A stretch of DNA of 64,000 bases from CF-46 sp963760735 (GTDB taxonomy: Bacteria; Chloroflexota; Limnocylindria; Limnocylindrales; CSP1-4), in contig CAVXEB010000004.1 of the NCBI GenBank assembly GCA_963760735.1, positions 1,612,001 through 1,676,000 on the forward strand, read 5' to 3'. Position 1 is the first letter of the stretch. Every line of letters starts with the position of its first letter. The notes beneath the pieces are model-generated. The model was not told where the DNA came from and did not search any database. It saw only the letters and a program-made list of their open reading frames with translations. This document shows positions 32,006-40,516 of the stretch, in pieces. The translations under genes and the position numbers were made by a program.

Positions 32006-32762
32006 CGGCCCTGGACGGCGTGTTCGCGGGCCCGGGCGGGATGTCGAGGCTGACCATCGACTGGGTCACCAGCCGCTCCATCGCCGCCCCGGCGCGATCC
32101 GCGTCGCCTTCGACGACGGCGTCGAGCACCTCACGATGAGGGCCGATGCTGTAGTCGAGGAAGTCCGGCCAGTCCCAGCCATGGCGGGTGGCGATCTGGA
32201 GGCCCGCCTGGAGCGCCGGGCCGAACGCCGCCACCAGCTGGACCAGATGGTCATTGTGCGTCGCGGCCACCAGCATCGCGTGATACCGGACGTCGGCGTC
32301 GAGGTACGTCACCTCGTCATGGGCGGTGGCCATCGCCTCGAGCGCCGCCCGGATCGCGGCGTGCTCGTCGGGGTTGGCCCGTCCGGCGGCGAGCCGGGCC
32401 GCGGCGGGTTCGATGATCCTGCGGACCTCGAACATGCTGCGCAGGAACTCCGGGTCGAGGCCGGCTTCGGTCAGCCAGGCGAGCACGTCGGGGTCCAGGA
32501 GGCGCCACTCCGACCGTGGCAGGATCACCGTTCCGCGCTTGGACCGCGATTCGACCATGCCCTTGGCGGCGAGCACCTTCGTCGCTTCCCGGACCACGGT
32601 CCGGCTGACGCCGAGCATCCGGCTCAGCTCACCCTGCTCGGGGAGGATCTCGCCCGTGGCCAGCTCGCCTCGGACGATTCGTCGGCCGATGCCGTCGACC
32701 ACGCCGGCATGGATGCCGGCCGGTTGCCGTGAGATCACGATCGCTGCGGTCCGTTGATACAT
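31992..32762 (-). CDS. GntR-family regulator, FCD (FadR) subfamily
   Basis: A 256-residue repressor with winged helix at about residues 15-85 (LSRMLGVSRTVVREATKVLA) and the helical FCD domain after about 95; metal ligands are probably D/H in YLDADVRYHAMLVAATHND and H in GPHREVLDAV. This subgroup includes regulators of galactonate, glucuronate and similar sugar acids. ATG 32762 lies inside a perfect CATAC-N4-GTATG dyad with no ribosome site, suggesting a leaderless, self-repressed transcript. It probably also controls the dehydratase/aldolase divergon. Confidence 0.9.
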   Translation of the reverse strand: MYQRTAAIVISRQPAGIHAGVVDGIGRRIVRGELATGEILPEQGELSRMLGVSRTVVREATKVLAAKGMVESRSKRGTVILPRSEWRLLDPDVLAWLTEAGLDPEFLRSMFEVRRIIEPAAARLAAGRANPDEHAAIRAALEAMATAHDEVTYLDADVRYHAMLVAATHNDHLVQLVAAFGPALQAGLQIATRHGWDWPDFLDYSIGPHREVLDAVVEGDADRAGAAMERLVTQSMVSLDIPPGPANTPSRAVIRA

Positions 32763-32776
32763 ACTATTGTATGATA
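32760..32776. promoter_or_regulatory. CATAC-TATT-GTATG dyad over GntR start, with GTATGATA
   Basis: CATAC (32760-32764) and GTATG (32769-32773) are exact inverse complements 4 bases apart, and the gene's ATG is the first three bases read from the minus strand. GTATGATA (32769-32776) recurs on the minus strand at 30223-30230. A bound repressor here would block initiation directly. Confidence 0.55.
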
Positions 32777-32854
32777 GCGTCAGAGACGCCGGAACGCCAT
32801 CTGCCTCCCGACGGCATCGGGCACGGCGAGGGCGTCGGCAGGGCGGCCGAAGCA

Positions 32855-32903
32855 TTGGTTCAGATTTGGTCGTTGACTCGAACGGTTCAACTTTGGTTCA
32901 ATC
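32855..32903 (+). promoter_or_regulatory. Double GGTTCA direct repeat, site E, before ABC importer
   Basis: Two repeat pairs occur. TTGGTTCAGAT and TTGGTCGTTGA (from 32855, second unit weaker) are followed by GGTTCAACTTTGGTTCAAT (32884-32902), both with 11-bp spacing and reading toward the transporter. It is the only doubled site, about 120 bases from the first permease start. Confidence 0.62.
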
Positions 32904-33024
32904 ACTCCCGTCCGTAGAACTCCGATCGGCCAGGGCGTCGATCTCTGGAGGTTCACAGGCTGGTGGTTCCAGGACCCGAGCATAACCCTCGTCACGGGGT
33001 CGATGATCGTCCGCGCCATGGCGC

Positions 33025-34047
33025 GTGGCGATGGGATCCATTCCGCGGGTGGAGACCGTGACGGCGATCGCCCAGCCGCCAGGGCCGGCGGTCGCCGCCC
33101 GACGGTCGCGACTAGGTCGGTTCAGCCTGACCCGTGCCGAGCGCCGGAACCTGCGCACCGGCCTCCTGTTCATCTCGCCGTGGCTGATCGGGTTCTTCGC
33201 GTTCACCCTCTACCCGGCCCTCGCGTCGCTTTACTACAGCTTCACGGACTTCAAGATCCTCTCGAGCCCGCGCTGGATCGGCCTGGACAACTACACCCAG
33301 CTGCTCCGTGACCCCCTGTTCTGGAAGTCCCTCAGCAATACCCTGTATCTGACGCTCATCGGCGTGCCGCTCGCGGTCATCGTCGCGCTCTCGATCGCGC
33401 TCCTGCTCAATCGCAAGCGCATGCGCGGGATCGGGGTCTTCCGGACCATCTTCTACCTGCCCGTCGTGATCCCGGCGGTCGCCGGCGCCGTTCTCTGGAT
33501 CTACCTGCTGAACCCGTCGAACGGGCTCGTCAACCAGATTCTCGGCACCGTCGGGATCCAGGGACCGGGCTGGTTCTTCGATCCGGCGTGGGCGAAGAAC
33601 GGGATCGTCCTTCTCATGGTCTGGGCGGCCGGCGACGTCGTGATCATCTATCTCGGGGCGCTCCAGGGCGTGTCCCGGTCCCTGTACGAAGCCGCCGACG
33701 TGGACGGTGCGGGCGCCTGGGTGAAGCTCCGCCACGTGACAATCCCGATGATCAGCCCGGCGATCCTCTTCAACCTGATCGTGGGCGCCATCGGCGCGTT
33801 CCAGTACTTCACCCAGGCGTACGTGATCGGCAACGGGGTTGCGCGCGGCACGAACGACGTCTCCATCGGAGGCGTCCAGAACTCGCTGCTCATGTACGGG
33901 CTCAACCTGTACAACAACGGGTTCCGCTACTTCCGGATGGGCTACGCCTCGGCCCTGGCCTGGCTGCTGCTCATCACGATCCTCGTCGCGACGATCGCGA
34001 TGCTCTGGGTGTCGAGGAACCGCGTCTACTACGAGAGCGAGCGGTGA
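33025..34047 (+). CDS. ABC sugar transporter permease, MalF type
   Basis: A permease of up to 340 residues with six membrane segments, starting LLFISPWLIGFFAFTLYPAL. The EAA loop that docks the ATPase is EAADVDGAGAWVKLRHVTIP. It belongs to the carbohydrate uptake class 1 family, which imports mono- or oligosaccharides. The start is uncertain: GTG 33025, ATG 33031, GTG 33049 and GTG 33058 are all in frame before the first hydrophobic segment. The stop overlaps the next permease (GTGA at 34044). No ATPase gene is in the operon, so a shared ATPase elsewhere must energise it. Confidence 0.92.
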   Translation: MAMGSIPRVETVTAIAQPPGPAVAARRSRLGRFSLTRAERRNLRTGLLFISPWLIGFFAFTLYPALASLYYSFTDFKILSSPRWIGLDNYTQLLRDPLFWKSLSNTLYLTLIGVPLAVIVALSIALLLNRKRMRGIGVFRTIFYLPVVIPAVAGAVLWIYLLNPSNGLVNQILGTVGIQGPGWFFDPAWAKNGIVLLMVWAAGDVVIIYLGALQGVSRSLYEAADVDGAGAWVKLRHVTIPMISPAILFNLIVGAIGAFQYFTQAYVIGNGVARGTNDVSIGGVQNSLLMYGLNLYNNGFRYFRMGYASALAWLLLITILVATIAMLWVSRNRVYYESER

Positions 34048-34919
34048 GCACGGTGGCCCTCAGCCCGTCGATGGCCGTGACGCGGCGCCGGGCGTTGATG
34101 CGGACCCTGTCGAGGTTCGCTCCATTGATCGTGATCCTGATCCTGGCGGCGGTCTACCTGACGCCCTTCGTCTGGATGGTCAGCACGTCCCTCAAGACCC
34201 AGGCCCAGTCGATCGCCTCGCCGCCGGTCCTGGTTCCGGGCCCGATCACGGTCGACGCATTTCCACTGGCATTCGCGAGGATGGACTTCCTGCGTGGCCT
34301 CTGGAACACCCTGATCTACGCCGTCCCGTCGGTCATCGGCACCGTGGTGTCGTGCAGCCTGGTGGCGTACGGGTTCGCGCTCGTCCCCTGGCGGGGCCGG
34401 AACGTCGTGTTCGTGATCATGCTCACGACGATGATGCTGCCGAGCCAGGTCACGCTGATCCCGCTGTACGTCATCTACGCGAAGCTGGGCTGGATCAACA
34501 CGTACCTGCCGCTCGTCGTTCCGACCTTCTTCGGGACCCCATTCTTCATCTTCCTGCTGCGCCAGTTCTTCATGGGAATCCCGCGCGAGCTCCTCGATGC
34601 CGCGCGTCTCGATGGGGCCAGTGAGCTGCGGATCCTCACGCGGATCGTCGCGCCGCTGGCCGCCCCCGCGCTGATCACGGTCGCGCTGCTGACCTTCATC
34701 GACAAGTGGAACGACTTCTACGGCCCGCTGCTCTATCTCCAGAAGCCGGAGCTCCGGCCGCTGTCCCTCTCCATCCAGGTCTTCCAGTCCGCCCATCGCA
34801 CGGACTGGCCCCAGACGATGGCCGCGTCGATCCTCGTCGCGGCTCCGCTGGTGCTCATCTACTTCTTCGCACAGCGCAAGTTCATCGAGGGGATCACCCT
34901 CACCGGCATGAAGGGCTAG
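34044..34919 (+). CDS. ABC sugar transporter permease, MalG type
   Basis: A 291-residue inner-membrane permease with six membrane segments. It begins with LIVILILAAVYLTPFVWMVS and has the EAA-like loop LLDAARLDGASELRILTRIV. It ends with the typical QRKFIEGITLTGMKG tail, which is common to MalG-type partners. GTG 34044 overlaps the MalF stop. It forms the channel with the preceding gene and receives sugar from the lipoprotein encoded 72 bases downstream. Confidence 0.95.
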   Translation: MSTVALSPSMAVTRRRALMRTLSRFAPLIVILILAAVYLTPFVWMVSTSLKTQAQSIASPPVLVPGPITVDAFPLAFARMDFLRGLWNTLIYAVPSVIGTVVSCSLVAYGFALVPWRGRNVVFVIMLTTMMLPSQVTLIPLYVIYAKLGWINTYLPLVVPTFFGTPFFIFLLRQFFMGIPRELLDAARLDGASELRILTRIVAPLAAPALITVALLTFIDKWNDFYGPLLYLQKPELRPLSLSIQVFQSAHRTDWPQTMAASILVAAPLVLIYFFAQRKFIEGITLTGMKG

Positions 34920-34991
34920 AGGAGGAAGGCCCTGAACATCACGACCTACCCATTCGGCGGTGCCAGTCACCAGAGGTGGAGGAGAACTTCG

Positions 34992-36344
34992 ATGCACAGG
35001 AAATTGATCGGGTTGGCGACGGCGAGCGTGCTGCTCGTCACCGCCTGCGGCTCGTCGACCGCGTCACCCACGCCCGCGACTTCGGCCGCAGCCAACCCGG
35101 GGAGCGAGGCGCCGGCCGCCAGCGCGCCGGTCGCCGTCACCAACCTGAACCTTCGCTACTGCTGGGGCGGCGAGGGTGAAGTCAAGGCGATGGAAAAGGT
35201 CATCTCGGCCTGGAATGCGAAGAACCCCGACATCCAGGTCACGGGCATCAGCGGCAGCATCAACACCGAAGAGGTCGCCGCCGCCGTCGCCGGGGGCGCG
35301 CCACCGGACATGGTGATCATGTGCGACAACGGCGCCGTTGCCGGCTTCGCGCACGACAAGGTGATCATGCAGCTCGATCCGCTCCTGGACTCGATCAAGG
35401 CGGACAAGAGCAACATCATCCCGGCGGCCCTCAAGTGGGTGACGTATCAGGGCGGGCTCTACGGATTGCCATTCGGCCAGGACACGTGGGCGCTCTACTA
35501 CGACACCGACGCCTTCAAGGCAGCCGGCCTCGACCCCACCAAGCCGCCGACGACCCCGGACGAGCTCTGGGCCGACGCCGCAAAGCTCACGAAGACGAAC
35601 GCCGACGGGAGCCTGGCCCGCGCCGGGTTCATCCCCAACGATCCGGACCCGAACCTTGAGTCGACCTCGAACCTGTTCAACTGCCAGACCTACGACGAGT
35701 CGGCCAAGAAGATCACGCTGAACAGCCCCGAGTGCGTCGCCTGGTTCAACTGGTACAAGAAGTGGTACGACGAGTACAACAAGAACAACGCGATGGTCAA
35801 CCTCGCCTCCACGCGAACCGGTGGCGACGCCGGGCTGTTTATCGCCGGCCAGCAGGCGATGGTGATCATGGGCGAGTGGGAGAACGGCGCGTCGTATCTT
35901 CCGCAGACGGCCCCGAATCTCCACTACGCCACCGCCCCGATCCCAGCGGTCAGCCCGGACAAGTACGGTGCGGCGTTCATCAACGGCAACGCGTTCATGA
36001 TCCCGACGGGCTCCAAGAACCCCGAGGCCGCGGCGAAGTTCGGCATGTACCTCATGACCGACGAACCGTCGAAGACGATGTCGCTCCAGAACGCAAGCGT
36101 GCCGCAGCTGACGTCGCTCCTGACGGACCCGGAGATGCTGGCGATCCCGAACCAGAAGACCTTCCTGGACCTCGTGAACCACAAGGACGCCTGGGTCACG
36201 CCGATGATCTCGGTCTACCCGCAGATCAAGGACGGCCTCGCGAGCGCGCTGAGCGCGGTCCTGACCGGTGGCGCCGACCCGAAGAAGGCGCTCGACGATC
36301 TGGCCGGCCAGGTCCAGTCCCAGCTCGACGCGAACGGGCCGTAG
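34992..36344 (+). CDS. ABC sugar-binding lipoprotein (extracellular family 1)
   Basis: A 450-residue solute-binding protein. The signal peptide ends in the lipobox LVTAC, with Cys 19 the lipidated residue, followed by a Ser/Thr/Pro/Ala linker to about residue 47. The mature domain starts NLNLRYCWGGEGEVKAMEKV and includes the family's GLYGLPFGQDTWALYYDTDA and FINGNAFMIPTGSKNPEAA. ATG 34992 has GGAGGAG upstream. It captures oligosaccharides outside the membrane for the two permeases. Substrate specificity cannot be read from sequence, but the neighbouring GH78 and GH125 point to rhamnose- or mannose-containing glycans. Confidence 0.95.
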   Translation: MHRKLIGLATASVLLVTACGSSTASPTPATSAAANPGSEAPAASAPVAVTNLNLRYCWGGEGEVKAMEKVISAWNAKNPDIQVTGISGSINTEEVAAAVAGGAPPDMVIMCDNGAVAGFAHDKVIMQLDPLLDSIKADKSNIIPAALKWVTYQGGLYGLPFGQDTWALYYDTDAFKAAGLDPTKPPTTPDELWADAAKLTKTNADGSLARAGFIPNDPDPNLESTSNLFNCQTYDESAKKITLNSPECVAWFNWYKKWYDEYNKNNAMVNLASTRTGGDAGLFIAGQQAMVIMGEWENGASYLPQTAPNLHYATAPIPAVSPDKYGAAFINGNAFMIPTGSKNPEAAAKFGMYLMTDEPSKTMSLQNASVPQLTSLLTDPEMLAIPNQKTFLDLVNHKDAWVTPMISVYPQIKDGLASALSAVLTGGADPKKALDDLAGQVQSQLDANGP

Positions 36345-36436
36345 CCCTTGAGCGTCGATCGTCGTCCATGACGTCCTAGGCCGGCGGAACCGGCCGCCAT
36401 GAGCCATCCAGGCTCTCGGCCCGTCCTCCTCCATTC

Positions 36437-36474
36437 GAGCCGCCGTCCCGGTCCCCCGGACCGGGCGGCGGCTC
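36437..36474 (+). terminator. Strong GC hairpin between importer and GH78 gene
   Basis: GAGCCGCCG-T-CCCGGTCC and GGACCGGGCGGCGGCTC form a 17-bp stem with one bulged T and a 3-base loop. No T-run follows, so it is not a classic intrinsic terminator. It could terminate weakly, stabilise the importer mRNA end, or lower expression of the two glycosidases relative to the binding protein. Confidence 0.5.
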
Positions 36475-36517
36475 GTCCGCGTGGACCGCGTGCGTCGCGC
36501 CGCGTGCCGCAGGCCCG

Positions 36518-39142
36518 ATGACCGAGCTGCCGGTGGCGGTCGACCTCCGGGTCGAGGGCGTCGTCGATCCGATCGGCCTCGACGAGCTCCGGCCACGGCT
36601 CAGCTGGCGCGTCGCGCTGGCCCACCCGTCCACCCACCAGTCCTCATTCGCCATCGAGGTATCCGGCGATCCGACCGTCGCTCCCGCGGCCGTGGTCTGG
36701 TCCCGCACCGACGTCGCAGGCCCGGACACCGCGATCGTCTACGACGGCCCACCAGCGGGCTCGCGGGAGCGACGCTTCTGGAGAGTCCGGGTCGCCGACG
36801 ACCGCGGGGCCGCCGGTCCGTGGAGCGCGCCTGCGTCCTGGGAGTCTGGTCTCCTCGCCCCCGACGACTGGATCGGTCGGTGGATCGCATGGATCGATCC
36901 GGCACGAGCGAGCTGGTCGTCCCGGAGCCCGATCCTTCGGCGGTCGTTCCGGGTCGCCGGGGCCGCCACCCGAGCGCGGGCGTACGTGACGGCGCTCGGG
37001 CTCGTGGAGCTGAGCCTCAACGGCCGTCGCGTCGGCGCCGACCGGTTGGCACCGGGGTGGACCGATTACCGGCGCCGCATCCAGTACCGAACCAGCGACG
37101 TCCTGGACCTGCTCCGACCCGGGGAGAACGTCATCGCCGCGCGTCTCGGGCGCGGCTGGTTCGCCGGCGAGGTCGGGGACTTCGGGGCCGAGCAATACGG
37201 GGACTTCCCCGCCCTCATGGCCCAGGTCGAGGTCGACCGCGCGGACGGACGTCGGACGATCGTCGCGACCGACACGACGTGGCGAGCCCATCCGGGGCCG
37301 CTCGTCGAGGACGACTTGTTGTTCGGCGAGACGGTCGACGCGCGCGACGAGCCCACCGGCTGGGACGCGCCGGGCTTCCCGGACGACGACTGGCAGCCGG
37401 TCATCGTCCGGGCCGCGCCGGGTGGCCGACTCGTCGCCCAGCGGGACGCGGGGGTGCGGATCGTCGACGAGCTGGCGCCCGCGGCGATGACGAGCGTCGC
37501 GCCGGACCGCCAGATCGTCGACTTCGGCCAGAACCTGGCGGGACATGTCCGGATCCGCGCCATGCAGAGCGCCGGGACGACGATCACGATCCGCCACGCC
37601 GAGGCCCTCGACGCCAGGGGCGAGCTCTACACGGCGAACCTCCGAACGGCCCGGCAGACCGATCGGTACACCTTCGGGGGCAACGGCGAGGAGGTCTTCG
37701 AGCCGCGCTTCACCTCCCACGGCTTCCGGTACGTGGAGATCAGCGGGCTGCCGGAGGGCCTGGATCGCGGTCAGCTGACGGCCCGCGTCGTGAGCTCGAT
37801 GGGCCCGGCGACGGGGTCATTCGCCTGCTCCGACGAGCTCGTCAACGCGATCCACCGCAACGTCGTCTGGGGTCTCCGCGGCGGGATCGTCGGGATCCCG
37901 ACCGACTGCCCGCAGCGAGACGAGCGGCTCGGCTGGACGGCGGACGTCGCGGCGATGGCCCCGAGCGCCCTCTTCCTCGCCGACACGGCGCCTGTCTTCG
38001 AGAAGTGGCTCATCGACCTCGCCGATGCCCAGCCGCCGTCCGGCGCGTATCCGGACATCGCGCCGCGCATCGGCGTGACCGGGTCGGGCAACGCCGGCTG
38101 GGCGGACGCCGGCGTGGCTCTGCCGTGGGTCATCCATCAGCGGACCGGGGACGGCCGGGTCATCGAGCGGCAGTACGACTCGATGCGGCGGTTCGTCCGG
38201 TTTCTCGAGGCCGACCAGGTCGGCGGTCTCCGCCACGGTGGTCGGTACGGCGACTGGCTGGCGCTCGAGACCCCGACCGGCCTCGAGCTGATCGGCACGG
38301 CGTACCTGACGCGGTCCGCAGCGCTCTTCGCCCGGATGGCCCGCATGCTCGGCAACGACGAGGACGCGGACGCGGCCGCCCGGCTTGCCGCCCGTTCGCG
38401 GGCGGCCTTCCGACGTCGGTTCGCGCCCGGCGGCGTGCTCCGCGAGGAGACCCAGACCGGCTACGCCCTGGCCCTCGGGTTCGAGCTCCTCCCCCGCAGC
38501 GTCAGGTCGGCGGCCTCGAGCCGCCTCGCCGACCTGATCCGGGCGGCAGACGATCATCTCCTGACCGGGTTCCTGGGCACGGGGCTCGTGCTGGCGGTCC
38601 TGTCCGACCACGGACACCACGAGCTGGCCGCCAGGGTCGTCCGTCAGGAGACCTATCCCGGCTGGGGCTTCGAGGTCCGCCAGGGGGCAACGACGATCTG
38701 GGAGCGCTGGAATTCCTGGACTCCGGAGGAGGGGTTCGCCGACCCGGGAATGAACTCGCTCAACCACGCCGCCCTGGGCTCGGTCGCCGACTGGCTCCAT
38801 GAGCGCCTGGCCGGTCTCGCGCCAGGGGCGCCCGGCTATCGGACGATGCTCGTCCGCCCGGGACCGGCAACGGGCATCGAGTGGGCGCGCGCGACGCACG
38901 AGTCGGCCCATGGACTGCATTCGGTCGAGTGGGCGGCCGACCGGCAGCGCCTCGAGGTCATCGTCGAGGTGCCACCGAACACGTTCGCTGACATCATGGT
39001 TCCCGAGGGGGGACGAGCGCTCACCCTCAACGGGCGTCGCCCGCGAACCGGCGCCGCGGGTCTCCTGCGGATCGCCGGGTCCGGCACGGAGGGCCGCCTC
39101 ACGCTCAGCTGCGGCCGCCACGTCGTGGAGGTCGCGCGCTGA
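36518..39142 (+). CDS. Glycoside hydrolase family 78 alpha-L-rhamnosidase
   Basis: An 874-residue rhamnosidase. The N-terminal beta domains (about 1-350) include VYDGPPAGSRERRFWRVRVAD and LSLNGRRVGADRLAPGWTDY. The (alpha/alpha)6 catalytic domain begins near residue 430, with the signature PTDCPQRDERLGWTADV at about 461-477 supplying the catalytic acids. A C-terminal beta domain contains LVRPGPATGIEWARATHES. There is no signal peptide, so it acts on imported oligosaccharides. Ribosome site before ATG 36518 is weak (GCAGG). GH125 follows after 2 bases. Confidence 0.92.
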   Translation: MTELPVAVDLRVEGVVDPIGLDELRPRLSWRVALAHPSTHQSSFAIEVSGDPTVAPAAVVWSRTDVAGPDTAIVYDGPPAGSRERRFWRVRVADDRGAAGPWSAPASWESGLLAPDDWIGRWIAWIDPARASWSSRSPILRRSFRVAGAATRARAYVTALGLVELSLNGRRVGADRLAPGWTDYRRRIQYRTSDVLDLLRPGENVIAARLGRGWFAGEVGDFGAEQYGDFPALMAQVEVDRADGRRTIVATDTTWRAHPGPLVEDDLLFGETVDARDEPTGWDAPGFPDDDWQPVIVRAAPGGRLVAQRDAGVRIVDELAPAAMTSVAPDRQIVDFGQNLAGHVRIRAMQSAGTTITIRHAEALDARGELYTANLRTARQTDRYTFGGNGEEVFEPRFTSHGFRYVEISGLPEGLDRGQLTARVVSSMGPATGSFACSDELVNAIHRNVVWGLRGGIVGIPTDCPQRDERLGWTADVAAMAPSALFLADTAPVFEKWLIDLADAQPPSGAYPDIAPRIGVTGSGNAGWADAGVALPWVIHQRTGDGRVIERQYDSMRRFVRFLEADQVGGLRHGGRYGDWLALETPTGLELIGTAYLTRSAALFARMARMLGNDEDADAAARLAARSRAAFRRRFAPGGVLREETQTGYALALGFELLPRSVRSAASSRLADLIRAADDHLLTGFLGTGLVLAVLSDHGHHELAARVVRQETYPGWGFEVRQGATTIWERWNSWTPEEGFADPGMNSLNHAALGSVADWLHERLAGLAPGAPGYRTMLVRPGPATGIEWARATHESAHGLHSVEWAADRQRLEVIVEVPPNTFADIMVPEGGRALTLNGRRPRTGAAGLLRIAGSGTEGRLTLSCGRHVVEVAR

Positions 39143-39144
39143 CG

Positions 39145-40491
39145 ATGGCGACCCGATCCGTTCCAGGGTCCGGCGCCACACCCTGGGAGCGCCCCGCGCC
39201 GGCGGATCGGGCCGCGCGCAGCGAGGCTATCGAGCGGCGCATCCGCAACGCAGCCGGACGCGTCGCCGACCCGGGGCTCCGCCGTCTCCTGGAGGGGACG
39301 CTGCCGAACACCCTCGACACGACGATCGTCGCGGGTGGCACGGATGCCCGCCCCGACACGTTCGTCGTGACCGGGGACATCGACGCGATGTGGCTGCGCG
39401 ACTCGACCGCCCAGGTCTGGCCGTATCTCGCCTCGATCCGCGACGACGCCGGGCTCGATCGTCTGATCCGGGGGGTGATCCACCGCCAGAGCGACCAGAT
39501 CCTGCTCGATCCGTACGCGAATGCATTCCGGTCCGACGACGAGCCGAGCGAGTGGGCGAGCGACGAGACCGACATGCGGCCGGGCGTGCACGAACGGAAG
39601 TGGGAGCCGGATTCGCTCTTCGCGTTCTGCCGGCTGTCCGCCGGGTATCGGAGCGCCGGCGGCACGCTCCGACCGTTCGATGCGGCCTGGCGCGGCGCCC
39701 TCGAGTCGGTCCTCCGGACGCTGCGGACGGAGCAGCGACTCGACGGCGCCAGCCCGTACCGGTTCCGCCGGCCGAACGGCGATCCCACGGACGTCGTGCC
39801 GAACGACGGCCGCGGCGCGGCGACGCGCCCGAACGGAATGGTGCACGGCGCCTTCCGGCCTTCCGACGACGCGTCCGATCTGCCGTTGAACGTCCCGATC
39901 AACCTCGCCCTCGCGGCCGCCCTCGACGCGGTGGCTCCACTCGTCGTTACGATCGGCGATCACGAGGCTGCGAAGGAGGCCCGCTCTCTGGCCGCGGAGA
40001 TCCGCGCCGGCGTCGCCCGCGATGGGATCGTCCGGCGGGGATCGGCGTCCGTCTGGCTCTACGAGGTGGACGGACTCGGCGGGCAGGTCCGGATGGACGA
40101 CGCGAACGTGCCCAGCCTCCTGTCCCTGCCATACCTCGGCGCCTGCGACGTTGCCGACCCGACCTACGTTGCGACCCGCAGCTGGGTCCTGTCGGCCGCC
40201 AACCCATGGTGGTTCCAGGGCGGGCTCGGAGACGGCATCGGGTCGCCGCACACGGGCCCGCGGCGGATCTGGCCGATCGCCGTGGCCATGCGCGGCCTGA
40301 CCGCGACCTCCGACAGCGAACGGGTGGCTGCCGCTCGCCTGCTCGGCACCTCCCACGCGGGAACGTATCTCGCCCACGAGTCCTTCGACCCCGACGACCC
40401 GACGCGGTTCACCCGGTCATGGTTCGCCTGGGCCAACTCGCTGGTCGGCGAGTTCCTCGAGCGCGCGGCGCTCGACGGCCTCCTGGGGTAG
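39145..40491 (+). CDS. Glycoside hydrolase family 125 exo-alpha-1,6-mannosidase-like
   Basis: A 448-residue metal-independent mannosidase family protein. The diagnostic block is TGDIDAMWLRDSTAQVWPY at about residues 76-94; further motifs are HERKWEPDSLFAFCRLS, MDDANVPSLLSLPYLG and GIGSPHTGPRRIWPIAVAMR. GH125 enzymes remove alpha-1,6-mannose with inversion. It starts 2 bases after the rhamnosidase stop, so the two are co-expressed. No signal peptide is visible. This points to import of mannose-containing glycans from yeast, fungi or glycoproteins. Confidence 0.92.
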   Translation: MATRSVPGSGATPWERPAPADRAARSEAIERRIRNAAGRVADPGLRRLLEGTLPNTLDTTIVAGGTDARPDTFVVTGDIDAMWLRDSTAQVWPYLASIRDDAGLDRLIRGVIHRQSDQILLDPYANAFRSDDEPSEWASDETDMRPGVHERKWEPDSLFAFCRLSAGYRSAGGTLRPFDAAWRGALESVLRTLRTEQRLDGASPYRFRRPNGDPTDVVPNDGRGAATRPNGMVHGAFRPSDDASDLPLNVPINLALAAALDAVAPLVVTIGDHEAAKEARSLAAEIRAGVARDGIVRRGSASVWLYEVDGLGGQVRMDDANVPSLLSLPYLGACDVADPTYVATRSWVLSAANPWWFQGGLGDGIGSPHTGPRRIWPIAVAMRGLTATSDSERVAAARLLGTSHAGTYLAHESFDPDDPTRFTRSWFAWANSLVGEFLERAALDGLLG

Positions 40492-40516
40492 ACAGGGACG
40501 ATCGCCGCGGCGGTCC

